64,000 nucleotides of DNA from Janibacter melonis (GCF_020567375.1 NZ_JAJBZM010000001.1:663925-727924), one strand, 5' to 3'; shown: positions 30,822-39,749, counted from the stretch's first letter. Program-made: numbers and translations. Notes: generated by a model from the letters alone, not told the origin.

Positions 30822-32038
30822 GACGCTCCGTGGGGTCGGGTGACGGCGAGCTGGACGACGGCGCGGGCGGGGGTCCACGACAGGTAGCGACCGAGCGGGA
30901 CCGCCCGCTCGACGCTCACCCGGGTGAGCTCGCCGCCGGTACGGCCGTGGGTGGCGACGAGCGCGCCCTCGCCCTCGAGGGTCACGGCGTGCGCGACGAG
31001 CCGCCCGCCGACGGGCAGCGCCTGCCACGACCGCTCGAGGACGTCCTCGTCGAGCCCGCCGCCGACGAAGACGGCGTCGGGAGCGGCGAAGGGGGTGAGA
31101 TCGGTAGTCGTCGTGTCGCCGACGACGACCTCGACGCGCCCGGCCAACCCGAGGGCGGCGGCGTTGTCGCGGATGCGCTGGGCTCGGGTGGGGTCGCGCT
31201 CGACGCAGGTCGCACTCGTCCGCTCCGCGGCGAGGCACCACTCGAGGGCGACCGAGCCGTTGCCGGCACCGAGGTCCCACAGGTGGGCACCGGCGGTGGG
31301 GCGCAGCCGGGCCAGGGCCGAGGCCCGCACGTCACGCTTGGTCAGCTGGCCGTCGTGGGCGATGAAGTCCTCGGGGCGACCGGGCACGGGTCCCGCGGTC
31401 GGCGAGACCGCGGCGGGGTCGTCGGCGCGCACCTCGACGCAGCACAGCACGAGGTCGTCGGTCCGTCCGGCGAAGGCGTCGGCCCGCTCGCTGCGGGCTC
31501 CCTCGTCCGGCCCGCCGAGGTGCCAGCGCGCGGTGAGCGTGCTCGCGCCCCAGCCGCGCTCCGCGAGCAGGGCGCCGAGGCGCGCGGGGTCGGCGCCGTC
31601 GGAGCAGAGGACGACGAGCCGGGCGGCGGGGGCGAGATGGGGCAGGACCGCGCGCAGGTCGCGCCCGACCGCCGTGACGACCGTCGCGCTCTCCGCGGAC
31701 CAGCCCTGGCGCGCCCGCGCGAGGGCGTCGCTGCCCACCGCCGGGTGGACCCGCACGGCGTCGGCCCCGAGCAGGTCGACCAGCGTCGTCGCGATGCCGG
31801 AGCGCAGCGGGTCGCCGCTCGCGAGGGCGACGGCGTCGCCCGTCGCCCGCAGCAGCTCGGGCAGACCGGCGCGAAGGGGGCTCGGCCAGGGCACGAGCTC
31901 GGCGCCGGGTGCGTGGGGACCCAGGAGGTCGAGGTGGCGGCGCCCGCCGATGAGGGTCGACGCACCCGCGACGAGGCGGCGACGCGCCCCGTCCAGGCCG
32001 TCCCACCCGTCGTCACCGACACCCACGACCTCGATCAC
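30818..32038 (-). CDS. cobL: Precorrin-6Y C5,15-methyltransferase (decarboxylating), CbiE-CbiT fusion
   Basis: A 406-aa bifunctional enzyme. Residues 1-200 are CbiE-like (VIEVVGVGDDGWDGLDGARR, TLIGGRRHLDLL, ALASGDPLRSGIATTLVDLL). Residues about 225-406 are CbiT-like (EDFIAHDGQLTKRDVRASAL, HLWDLGAGNGSVALEWCLA), methylating C-5 and C-15 and removing the acetate carboxyl. GTG at 32038 lies eight bases from TAGGGT, so the mRNA is probably leaderless. The very long in-frame extension upstream crosses the divergent chlID gene and is not real. Confidence 0.94.
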   Translation of the reverse strand: MIEVVGVGDDGWDGLDGARRRLVAGASTLIGGRRHLDLLGPHAPGAELVPWPSPLRAGLPELLRATGDAVALASGDPLRSGIATTLVDLLGADAVRVHPAVGSDALARARQGWSAESATVVTAVGRDLRAVLPHLAPAARLVVLCSDGADPARLGALLAERGWGASTLTARWHLGGPDEGARSERADAFAGRTDDLVLCCVEVRADDPAAVSPTAGPVPGRPEDFIAHDGQLTKRDVRASALARLRPTAGAHLWDLGAGNGSVALEWCLAAERTSATCVERDPTRAQRIRDNAAALGLAGRVEVVVGDTTTTDLTPFAAPDAVFVGGGLDEDVLERSWQALPVGGRLVAHAVTLEGEGALVATHGRTGGELTRVSVERAVPLGRYLSWTPARAVVQLAVTRPHGAS

Positions 32039-32046
32039 GGTCGCCC

Positions 32047-32052
32047 ACCCTA
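32047..32052 (-). promoter_or_regulatory. -10 box (TAGGGT) of likely leaderless cobL-cobM
   Basis: TAGGGT on the minus strand, 8 nt before the GTG of cobL. It adjoins the plus-strand riboswitch of chlID, so the two promoters are divergent. Confidence 0.5.
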
Positions 32053-32074
32053 GGCCCCTTCGCGGTTGTGAGAG

Positions 32075-32185
32075 GATCGCGCCCGGCGCAGCCAACCGAG
32101 GAATCCGGTGCGAATCCGGAGCGGTCCCGCCACTGTCACGGCCCCCTGGGCCCGAGCCAGACACTCGGTCTGCACCCGTCACCGT
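32075..32185 (+). ncRNA. Cobalamin riboswitch upstream of chlID operon
   Basis: The leader contains GAGGAATCCGGTGCGAATCC, GGTCCCGCCACTGTCAC and GAGCCAGACACTCGG, the core blocks of the cobalamin aptamer. It ends about 55 bases before the chlID GTG at 32240. An in-frame GTG at 32108 within the aptamer is not the true start. It likely controls the whole chlID-cobO-cobB/C-cobA-cobS-cobU-cobD run. Confidence 0.92.
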
Positions 32186-32239
32186 CACCCGCGGCGACGT
32201 CATCGACCGGCGAGCGTGGACACTCGCCAGGAGGCAGCC

Positions 32240-34372
32240 GTGACGGCTCTTGGCCAGCGCACCCCGACCTACCCCTTCACCGCCCTCGTCGGCGCCGACG
32301 AGCTGACGACCGCCCTGCTCCTCAGCGCGATCTCCCCGGAGATCGGAGGGGTGCTCGTGCGCGGCGAGAAGGGCACCGCGAAGTCGACCGCCGTCCGCGC
32401 CCTCGCGGCCGTCCTGCCCGAGCAGCACGTCGCGCTCGGCTGCCGCTTCGGGTGCGACCCCGACCGCGCCGAGGACTGCCCGGACGGCCCCCACGACGGA
32501 CCCGGCACGACCCGGCCCGCCCGTCTCGTCGAGCTCCCCGTCGGCGCCACCGAGGACCGCGTCGTCGGCTCGCTGGACCTGCGTCGCGCGCTCGGAGAGG
32601 GCGAGGCCGCCTACCAGCCCGGTCTGCTCGCCGAGGCGCACCGCGGGATCCTCTACGTCGACGAGGTCAACCTCCTGCACGACCACCTCGTCGACGTCCT
32701 GCTCGACGCCGCCGCGATGGGCCGCAACACCGTCGAGCGCGACGGGGTCTCGATCTCCCACCCCGCCCGGATCACCCTCGTCGGCACGATGAACCCCGAG
32801 GAGGGCGAGCTGCGCCCGCAGCTGCTCGACCGCTTCGGGCTCACCGTGCACGTCGCCGCGAGCCGCGACCCCCGTGAGCGGGCCGAGGTCGTGCGTCGCC
32901 GGCTCGCCGCCGACGCCGACCCGGTCGGCTTCGCCGCCGGCTACGAGCGCTCCGAGGTCGAGCTCACCGAGCGCATCGCCGCCGCCCGCGCCGGCGTGCG
33001 CGAGGTGGTCCTCGACGAGCGGACGCTGCGCACCGTCGCACGGGTGTGCGCCGGCTTCGACGTCGACGGCCTGCGCGCCGACATCGTCACCGCTCGCACG
33101 GCGGTCGCCCACGCGGCCTGGCAAGGACGCACGCACGTGACCCGCGAGGACATCCGTGCCGCGGCCCTGCTCGCCCTGCCGCACCGCCGCCGGCGCTCCC
33201 CCTTCGACGCGCCCGGTCTCGACGAGGACCTCCTCGACCGGCTCCTCGACGAGGAGCCGGAGGACGACCCGCCCGGCGGCGACGAGCCCGAGGACGGCCC
33301 CGACGAGCAGCCCGACGGCGGCCGGCCCGACGACGAGCAGCGCGGCGGCGACGGCCGGACCACCGGCGGGCCGCCCCCCACCCCCGACGGGTCCGACGAC
33401 ACCCCGCCGAGCGGGCGCGCTGACAGCCCTCCGGACCCGAGCGCCGAGGACCACGGAGCGCAGGACTCGGACGACCCCTCCGACGCGCAGGCCGCTCCCC
33501 CGGCGGGCGGTGCCGCTGCACCGGTCGGGACCGCGAGCGCCCAGGCGCCCTACCGCGCCCGCCGCCTCGAGCTCGCCGGTGTCGGGTCCGGTCCCTCGGG
33601 CCGCCGCTCCCCCGCGCTCACCCCGCGCGGCCGGGTCGTCGGCACGCACCCGGCCGGCCAGGAGCCGGCGGGCGCGCCGGTGCACGTCACCGCCACGTTG
33701 CGCGCCTCCGCCGCACGACGGGCCGCCCGCACCGGTCCGGCCCGCGTCACCGGCGACGACCTGCGCCACGCCGTGACCCGCGGGCGCGAGGCCAACCTCG
33801 TGCTCCTCGCCGTCGACGCCTCCGGCTCGATGGCCGCCCGACGCCGGATGGGCGAGGTCAAGACGGCCGTGCTCTCGCTGCTCCTCGACGCCTACCAGCG
33901 CCGCGACCGGGTGGGTCTGGTGACCTTCCGGGGCGCCCAGGCCGAGGTCGCCCTGCCGCCCACCTCGTCCGTCGACGCCGCCGCCGCGCGGCTCGCGCAG
34001 CTGCCCCACGGCGGGCGCACCCCGCTCGCCGAGGGCCTGACCCAGGTCGCCCGGGTCGTCGCCCGCGAGCAGGTCCGCGACCGCCATCAGCGCGCGCTCG
34101 TCGTCGTCGTCACCGACGGCCGGGCCACCGCCGGGGCGGACGCCCTCGCCCGCGCCCGGGTCGTCGCCGACGGCTGGTCGCGCGCCGTGCCGACCGCGCA
34201 GACCGTCGTCGTCGACTGCGAGTCCGGCCGCTTCCGGATGGGTCTGGCCGCCGACCTCGCCCGGCGCATGGGCGCCGAGCACATCGCGCTCGAGCAGGTC
34301 GCCGCGAGCGGCCTCGTCGAGATCGTCACCGACCGCACGGGCACTGCTCGCAACGGCCGGAGCGCCGCCTGA
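32240..34372 (+). CDS. ChlI-ChlD-type chelatase (AAA+ ATPase with VWA domain), partner of CobN
   Basis: A 710-aa fusion. Residues 1-315 form the AAA+ module with Walker A RGEKGTAKSTAV, Walker B GILYVDEVNLL and sensor VGTMNPEEGELRPQLLDRF. Residues about 330-450 are an acidic, Pro-rich linker. Residues about 515-710 form the von Willebrand A domain with the MIDAS motif VDASGSM and TPLAEG. This is the magnesium-chelatase I/D layout; with CobN in the same cluster and no CobS/CobT chelatase subunits, it most likely powers cobalt insertion. GTG at 32240 follows AGGAGGCAGCC. cobO starts within its stop codon. Confidence 0.9.
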   Translation: MTALGQRTPTYPFTALVGADELTTALLLSAISPEIGGVLVRGEKGTAKSTAVRALAAVLPEQHVALGCRFGCDPDRAEDCPDGPHDGPGTTRPARLVELPVGATEDRVVGSLDLRRALGEGEAAYQPGLLAEAHRGILYVDEVNLLHDHLVDVLLDAAAMGRNTVERDGVSISHPARITLVGTMNPEEGELRPQLLDRFGLTVHVAASRDPRERAEVVRRRLAADADPVGFAAGYERSEVELTERIAAARAGVREVVLDERTLRTVARVCAGFDVDGLRADIVTARTAVAHAAWQGRTHVTREDIRAAALLALPHRRRRSPFDAPGLDEDLLDRLLDEEPEDDPPGGDEPEDGPDEQPDGGRPDDEQRGGDGRTTGGPPPTPDGSDDTPPSGRADSPPDPSAEDHGAQDSDDPSDAQAAPPAGGAAAPVGTASAQAPYRARRLELAGVGSGPSGRRSPALTPRGRVVGTHPAGQEPAGAPVHVTATLRASAARRAARTGPARVTGDDLRHAVTRGREANLVLLAVDASGSMAARRRMGEVKTAVLSLLLDAYQRRDRVGLVTFRGAQAEVALPPTSSVDAAAARLAQLPHGGRTPLAEGLTQVARVVAREQVRDRHQRALVVVVTDGRATAGADALARARVVADGWSRAVPTAQTVVVDCESGRFRMGLAADLARRMGAEHIALEQVAASGLVEIVTDRTGTARNGRSAA

Positions 34373-34986
34373 TGGCGCAGGGACGCACCCCCGTCACCCC
34401 CGCCGACGGCCTGACCACCCGTCAGCGCCGCACCTCGCCCCTCGTCGTCGTCCACGGCGGGTCCGGCAAGGGCAAGTCGACCGCCGCCTTCGGGCTCGCC
34501 CTGCGCGGGTGGAACCAGGGCTGGTCGATCGGCGTCTTTCAGTTCGTCAAGTCCGCGAAGTGGCGGATCGGCGAGGAGGAGGCCTTCGCGGCGCTCGGCC
34601 GGCTCCACGAGCAGACCGGCGAAGGGGGCCCGGTCGAGTGGCACAAGATGGGCTCGGGGTGGTCGTGGTCGCGCAAGGCGGGATCCGAGGAGGACCACGC
34701 CGCCGACGCCCGCGAGGGCTGGGCCGAGATCAAGCGCCGGCTGTCCGAGGAGACGCACACCGTCTACGTCCTCGACGAGTTCACCTACGTCATGAAGTGG
34801 GGCTGGGTCGACGTCGACGACGTCGTCGAGACCCTGACGAGCCGCCCGGGCTACCAGCACGTCGTCATCACCGGTCGTGACCCGCACCCGCGCCTGCTCG
34901 AGATCGCCGACGTCGCGACCGAGATGACGAAGATCGCCCACCCCTTCGACCGCGGTCAGAAGGGTCAGCGGGGCATCGAGTGGTGA
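34372..34986 (+). CDS. cobO: Corrinoid adenosyltransferase
   Basis: A 204-aa ATP:cob(I)alamin adenosyltransferase of the CobO/BtuR type. The P-loop is VVHGGSGKGKSTAAFGLALR near residue 27; GWSIGVFQFVKSAKWRIGE, YVLDEFTYVMKWGWVD and HVVITGRDPHP follow, with EMTKIAHPFDRGQKGQRGIE at the C-terminus. ATG at 34372 shares one base with the upstream TGA. It adds the 5-deoxyadenosyl group to the corrinoid. Confidence 0.95.
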   Translation: MAQGRTPVTPADGLTTRQRRTSPLVVVHGGSGKGKSTAAFGLALRGWNQGWSIGVFQFVKSAKWRIGEEEAFAALGRLHEQTGEGGPVEWHKMGSGWSWSRKAGSEEDHAADAREGWAEIKRRLSEETHTVYVLDEFTYVMKWGWVDVDDVVETLTSRPGYQHVVITGRDPHPRLLEIADVATEMTKIAHPFDRGQKGQRGIEW

Positions 34987-37652
34987 GGTCAGCGCGGGTG
35001 CTGAGCGCGGCACGAGAGGTGGCCCTGCCGCGGGTGCTCGTGGCCGCCCCCGCGTCCGGCCACGGCAAGACGACCATCGCCGTCGGCATCATGGCCGCGC
35101 TCTCCCGCCGCGGGCTCGTCGTCTCCCCGGCGAAGGTCGGCCCCGACTACATCGACCCGGGCTACCACGCCCTGGCGACCGGCCGCCCCAGCCGCACGCT
35201 CGACCCGTGGCTCGTCGGCGAGGAGCGCGTCGCACCACTGCTCGCCCGCGGCGCGACCCACCCGGTCGCCGCGGACGTCGCCGTCCTCGAGGGCGTCATG
35301 GGTCTGCTCGACGGGCGCCTGGGCACCGACGGCTTCGCCTCCAGCGCGCACGTCGCGGCCCTCACCCGCACCCCCGTCGTCCTCGTCGTCGACATCAGCT
35401 CGACCTCGCGCACCGTCGCCGCCACCGTGCACGGCCTGGCCCGGATCGATCCCGCCCTCGAGGTCGTCGGCGTCGTCCTCAACAAGGCCGGCACCCCGCG
35501 CCACGGGGCCGAGGCCCGCCGCGCCGTCGAGGGCGTCGGCGTCCCCGTCTGGGGCGTCCTGCCTCGCGACGCGGCGATGCACGTGCCCTCGCGCCACCTC
35601 GGGCTCGTCCCCGCCGCCGAGCGCGGCCGGGCCGCCGCCACCCTCGACCACATCTCCGGCGTCACCGAGGAGCACCTCGACCTCGACGCCCTGCTCGCGG
35701 CGGCCGCGAGCGCACCGCCGCTGGAGACGGCCCCGTGGTCGCCCGCCCAGGCCCTCGGCCGCGAGCCCGCGTCCCTGCCCGACGACGCCCCGGTCGTCGC
35801 CGTGGCCGGCGGGCGCGCCTTCACCTTCCGCTACCCCGAGACCGTCGAGCTGGTCGAGGCCGCCGGCGCGCGCGTCGTCGAGGTCGACCCCGCCCGCGAC
35901 ACCGTGCTGCCCGAGCGGACGTGCGGCCTCTACCTCGGCGGCGGCTTCCCCGAGGTCCACGCCCGCGCCCTCGCGACGAATCGCGAGCTCGTCGGCCAGA
36001 TCGGCGCGGCCGTCGCCGCCGGCATGCCCACCGTCGCCGAGTGCGCCGGCATGCTCTACCTCGCCCAGAGCCTCGACGACCACCCGATGATCGGCTCGCT
36101 GCCCGCGCGAGCCGCGATGGGGCGCCGGCTCACCCTCGGCTACCGCGAAGGGGTGTCCCTCACCGACTCCGTCATCGGCCCCGCCGGCACGACGGTCACG
36201 GGTCACGAGTTCCACCGCACGACGACCGACCCGCCCGCGGGCACCTCCGCCGCGTGGCGGCTCGGCGATCGCGACGAGGGCTTCGCGCTCGACCCGGCCG
36301 GCACCGGCCGCGCGACCCTGATCGCCTCCTACCTCCACACCCACTGGGCCGGGTCCCCCGCCGTCGCCTCGAGCTTCGTCGACGCCGTCCGCGAGCACGA
36401 CCGGACCAGCACGAGGCGCGGGGCGGGAGGGGTCGCCCCGACTCAGGGGCCTTTGGCTCAGGGACCAGCGACTCAAGGGCCGGACCTCCGTGGCGCAGGG
36501 GGGGCGCCCCTTGGGGCTTCGCAGTGGTCGGTCGGCTCGGGCGGGAGAGCGCCGGTTGCCGAGAGCGCGGGTCAGCCCCTGAGTCGGGGCATCCCCCCCA
36601 GCTCCACTGCGGCCCGGCCCGTCCTGGCCGACCCCTTGCGGCATCACGGAGATGCCGAGGTCGCCGAGGAGCTCGTCGACCTCGCGGTCAACGTGCGGCT
36701 CGAGCGGCCACCGGCATGGCTCATGAGCGCACTTGTCGAGGAGCTCGAGGGCGTCGCCGCCTACCCGGACCCGACCGCTGCGCGGGACGCCCTGGCGGCC
36801 CGGCACGGGCTGCGACGCGAGCAGGTGCTGCCGACGAGCGGCGGTGCCGAGGCCTTCACGCTGCTCGCCCGGGCGCTGCGCCCGCTCGACGCGGTCGTCG
36901 TGCACCCGCAGTTCACCGAGCCCGAGGCGGCGCTGCGCGCTGCCGGGCACGAGGTACGGCGGGTCCTGCTGCGGGCTGATGAGGGCTTCGCGCTGACACC
37001 GGACGCGCTCGCCGAGATCGGCGACGCGGACCTCGTCGTCGTCGGCAACCCCACGAACCCGACGGGCGTGCTCCATCCCGCCGACGTGCTGCGCTCGCTG
37101 GCGCGGCCCGGGCGGGTGCTGCTCGTCGACGAGGCCTTCGTCGACGCGGTCCCGCACGAGGCCGAGACGCTGCTCACCGGCGACCTCGACGGGGTGCTCG
37201 TCGTGCGCTCGCTGACGAAGACCTGGGCCGTGGCCGGGGTGCGCGCCGGGTACGTCGCGGGCGACCCCGAGCTCGTCGCCGCGCTCGCCGCGCACCAGCC
37301 GCACTGGTCGGTCGGCTCGCTCGCCCTGCGGGTGATGACCGAGACCGCGACGCCGCGGGCGCTCGCCGAGGCCGGCCGTGCCGCGCAGGAGACGGCGGTC
37401 TGGCGTCGTCACCTCCTCGACGGGCTGCACGCCCTGGGCGTGCCGACGGCGGGGGCCGACGCCCCCTTCGTCCTGGCCCAGGTGGGCACCGGCGTGCACG
37501 CCGCCCTGCGCGACGCCGGCTGGGCCGTGCGTCGCGGTGACACCTTCCCCGGGCTGGACCCCACCTGGGTGCGGGTCGCCGTGCGCGACCCGCTGACCGT
37601 CGACGGCCTGCTGCGCGAGCTGGGCCACCTGCTGCACCGGAGGACCGCATGA
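34983..37652 (+). CDS. CobB-CobC fusion: cobyrinate a,c-diamide synthase + PLP aminotransferase-like (threonine-phosphate decarboxylase type)
   Basis: An 889-aa two-enzyme fusion. Residues 1-470 are CobB/CbiA: VLVAAPASGHGKTTIAVG, KVGPDYIDPGYHALATG, GLYLGGGFPEVHA, the glutaminase-type Cys in VAECAGMLYLAQ and TGHEFHRTTTDPP. Residues about 550-889 are a fold-type I PLP enzyme: HGDAEVAEELVDLAVNVR, GGAEAFTLLARAL, VVGNPTNPTGVLHP and the likely Schiff-base lysine in RSLTKTWAVAGVRAGY. Such proteins next to cob genes supply (R)-1-amino-2-propanol phosphate. The linker (residues about 480-545) is low complexity and contains a 16-bp inverted repeat. GTG at 34983 overlaps the cobO stop; GTG at 34980 is an alternative. 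Confidence 0.88.
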   Translation: MRSARVLSAAREVALPRVLVAAPASGHGKTTIAVGIMAALSRRGLVVSPAKVGPDYIDPGYHALATGRPSRTLDPWLVGEERVAPLLARGATHPVAADVAVLEGVMGLLDGRLGTDGFASSAHVAALTRTPVVLVVDISSTSRTVAATVHGLARIDPALEVVGVVLNKAGTPRHGAEARRAVEGVGVPVWGVLPRDAAMHVPSRHLGLVPAAERGRAAATLDHISGVTEEHLDLDALLAAAASAPPLETAPWSPAQALGREPASLPDDAPVVAVAGGRAFTFRYPETVELVEAAGARVVEVDPARDTVLPERTCGLYLGGGFPEVHARALATNRELVGQIGAAVAAGMPTVAECAGMLYLAQSLDDHPMIGSLPARAAMGRRLTLGYREGVSLTDSVIGPAGTTVTGHEFHRTTTDPPAGTSAAWRLGDRDEGFALDPAGTGRATLIASYLHTHWAGSPAVASSFVDAVREHDRTSTRRGAGGVAPTQGPLAQGPATQGPDLRGAGGAPLGASQWSVGSGGRAPVAESAGQPLSRGIPPSSTAARPVLADPLRHHGDAEVAEELVDLAVNVRLERPPAWLMSALVEELEGVAAYPDPTAARDALAARHGLRREQVLPTSGGAEAFTLLARALRPLDAVVVHPQFTEPEAALRAAGHEVRRVLLRADEGFALTPDALAEIGDADLVVVGNPTNPTGVLHPADVLRSLARPGRVLLVDEAFVDAVPHEAETLLTGDLDGVLVVRSLTKTWAVAGVRAGYVAGDPELVAALAAHQPHWSVGSLALRVMTETATPRALAEAGRAAQETAVWRRHLLDGLHALGVPTAGADAPFVLAQVGTGVHAALRDAGWAVRRGDTFPGLDPTWVRVAVRDPLTVDGLLRELGHLLHRRTA
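36435..36590. repeat. 16-bp inverted repeat within the CobB-CobC linker
   Basis: GCCCCGACTCAGGGGC (36435-36450) is exactly complementary to GCCCCTGAGTCGGGGC (36575-36590). The 124 bases between contain smaller palindromes such as GCCCCTTGGGGC. The region encodes only the unconserved linker and is in frame. Confidence 0.7.
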
Positions 37653-38416
37653 CGACGACCCCCACGACGACGACCGGACGGGTGCTGCTCGTCGGCGGCG
37701 GGCCCGGCGACCCCGGCCTGCTGACGATCGCCGGTCGTGACGCCCTCGCGGTCGCCGACGTCGTCGTCACCGACCGGCTCGCCCCGCTCGCGGCGATCGT
37801 CGGGCACGCCCCGCAGGCCGAGGTGATCCACGTCGGCAAGATCCCGCGCGGCGACTTCACCCCGCAGGAGCGGATCAACGAGCTGCTCGTCGAGCACGCC
37901 CTGGCGGGGCGGACGGTCGTGCGGCTCAAGGGCGGCGACGGCTACCTCTTCGGCCGCGGCGGCGAGGAGTGGCAGGCCTGCGCCGCCGCCGGGGTGCCGG
38001 TCGAGGTCGTGCCGGGCGTGTCCTCCGCCTTCGCCGTCCCGGCCCTCGCCGGGATCCCGGTGACGCACCGCGGGCTCTCGCAGGGGGTCGTCGTCGTCTC
38101 GGGGCACGTCGCCCCCGAGGACCCGCGCAGCGAGGTCGACTGGGCGGCGCTCGCGACCTCGCGGCTGACGATCGTCGTCCTCATGGGCGTCGCGACGCTC
38201 GGGTCGATCGCCCGGGCGCTCGTGGCGGCCGGCATGCCGGCCGACACCCCCGCGGCGTGCGTCGCCGACGGCGCGAGCCCGGAGCAGCGCAGCGTGCGCG
38301 CCCCGCTCTCGGGCATCGCCGCCGCGGCCGACGAAGGAGACTTCGCCCCTCCGGCGATCACCGTCATCGGCGACGTCGTCGCCGCCCTCGACCCGGTCGC
38401 ACCGGCGGGCCCGTGA
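37649..38416 (+). CDS. cobA: Uroporphyrinogen-III C-methyltransferase (SUMT)
   Basis: A 255-aa SAM methylase making precorrin-2, the entry step to B12 and siroheme. It shows VLLVGGGPGDPGLLTIAGRD, VVTDRLAPL, IHVGKIPRGDFTPQERIN, VVRLKGGDGYLFGRGGEE and VVPGVSSAFAVPALAGIPVTH. It lacks the CysG dehydrogenase/ferrochelatase domain and the HemD domain, so it is a single-function SUMT. ATG at 37649 overlaps the previous stop. The cobS gene overlaps its stop in turn. Confidence 0.96.
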   Translation: MTTTPTTTTGRVLLVGGGPGDPGLLTIAGRDALAVADVVVTDRLAPLAAIVGHAPQAEVIHVGKIPRGDFTPQERINELLVEHALAGRTVVRLKGGDGYLFGRGGEEWQACAAAGVPVEVVPGVSSAFAVPALAGIPVTHRGLSQGVVVVSGHVAPEDPRSEVDWAALATSRLTIVVLMGVATLGSIARALVAAGMPADTPAACVADGASPEQRSVRAPLSGIAAAADEGDFAPPAITVIGDVVAALDPVAPAGP

Positions 38417-39201
38417 GCCTCGACGCCGGGCTGCGGCTGGCCGTCGGGACCTTCACGCGGATCCCCAGCGGCGAGGTCTCGACCTCCCCCGCTGCGGCCC
38501 GCTCCGCCCTGCTCCTCGCCCCCCTGGCCGTCGTCCCGCTCGCGGCGCTCGCCGGGCTCGTCGGCGCCGCCGTCGAGATCGGGCTGCCCCCGCTCGTCGC
38601 GGCCGGGCTGGTCCTCGGCCTGCTCGCCCACGGGTCGCGCGGCATGCACCTCGACGGGCTCGCCGACACCGTCGACGGGCTCGGCGCGGGGTGGGACCGC
38701 GAGCGCGCGCTCGCCGTGATGCGCAGCGGCGACGTCGGGCCGATGGGCGTCGTCGCGCTCGTCGTCGTCCTCCTCGTCCAGGCCGCGTCGGTCGCCCACC
38801 TGCTCGCGCACGGCTGGCGCGGCGCGCTCGTCGTCGCCGCGCTCGTCGTCGCCTCGCGCGCGACCTGCGCCCGGATGTGCACGACCGGCACGACCGCGGC
38901 ACCCGGCTCGAGCCTGGGCCGGGTCTTCGTCGGCACGGTCACCCCGGCCGCGTCCTGGCTGCTCCTCGTCGCCGTCGCCGGCGTCGTCGTCCTCGCCGCG
39001 CTCCCCCTGGCAGCGTCGACCGGCGAGCTCCCCGCGGTCCTCGCAGGCGCCGCCCTCGCCGTGCTCGTCGCGAGCCAGCTCGCCGTCGTCCTGCGCGAGC
39101 GTGCCGCACGCACCTTCGGCGGGGTCGGCGGCGACGTGCTCGGCGCCGGGGTCGAGGTCGCCCTCACCGCCTCGCTCGTCGTCATGACGGTGGCGTCATG
39201 A
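38413..39201 (+). CDS. cobS: Adenosylcobinamide-GDP ribazoletransferase (cobalamin synthase)
   Basis: A 262-aa integral membrane enzyme joining adenosylcobinamide-GDP and alpha-ribazole (phosphate). Near residue 15 is VGTFTRIPSG. The family catalytic aspartate motif is HLDGLADTVDGLGAGWDRER, followed by MRSGDVGPMGVVAL. About six to seven hydrophobic segments span the rest. GTG at 38413 overlaps the cobA stop (GTGA). The longer in-frame extension is a shadow of cobA. Confidence 0.94.
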   Translation: MSLDAGLRLAVGTFTRIPSGEVSTSPAAARSALLLAPLAVVPLAALAGLVGAAVEIGLPPLVAAGLVLGLLAHGSRGMHLDGLADTVDGLGAGWDRERALAVMRSGDVGPMGVVALVVVLLVQAASVAHLLAHGWRGALVVAALVVASRATCARMCTTGTTAAPGSSLGRVFVGTVTPAASWLLLVAVAGVVVLAALPLAASTGELPAVLAGAALAVLVASQLAVVLRERAARTFGGVGGDVLGAGVEVALTASLVVMTVAS

Positions 39202-39749
39202 GCGCCCGCGTGCTCGTCACCGGTGGCGTGCGCTCCGGCAAGTCCCGTCACGCCGAGTCCCTCCTCCGGCCCCCGCACCTCGACGACCGGGCCCCGGTCA
39301 CCTATCTCGCGTGCGGCCCGCAGCGCGACGACCCCGACTGGGCCGCGCGGGTGCAGGCGCACCGAGATCGCCGGCCGGCCACGTGGACGACGCTCGAGAG
39401 CACCGACGCTGCCGCCGCGCTCACCACGGCGACCGGACCGGTGCTCCTCGACTGCCTCGGCACGTGGCTCACGGCCCAGCTCGACGAGATCGACGCGTGG
39501 GAGAGCCCGCAGGAGCAGTGGGAGGCCGAGCTCGACGCGCGCGTCGACGTCCTCGACGCGGCCTGGCGCTCGGCCCCGCACGTCGTCGCGGTGACCAACG
39601 AGGTCGGCTGGGGCGTCGTCCCGGCCTACCGCTCCGGACGCGTCTTCGCCGACCGGCTCGGCATGCTCGGCCAACGGCTCGCCCGCAGCGCCACCCGCGT
39701 CGACCTCGTCGTCCTCGGGCAGGTCCTGACGATCAAGGACGAGCCGTGA
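39198..39749 (+). CDS. cobU: Adenosylcobinamide kinase / adenosylcobinamide-phosphate guanylyltransferase
   Basis: A 183-aa CobU/CobP. The P-loop is VLVTGGVRSGKSRHAESLL at the N-terminus; VTYLACGPQRDDPDWAARV, HRDRRPATWTTLE, LLDCLGTWLTAQL and VTNEVGWGVVPAYRSGR complete the family pattern. It phosphorylates adenosylcobinamide and then transfers GMP. ATG at 39198 overlaps the cobS stop by four bases. Confidence 0.95.
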   Translation: MSARVLVTGGVRSGKSRHAESLLRPPHLDDRAPVTYLACGPQRDDPDWAARVQAHRDRRPATWTTLESTDAAAALTTATGPVLLDCLGTWLTAQLDEIDAWESPQEQWEAELDARVDVLDAAWRSAPHVVAVTNEVGWGVVPAYRSGRVFADRLGMLGQRLARSATRVDLVVLGQVLTIKDEP

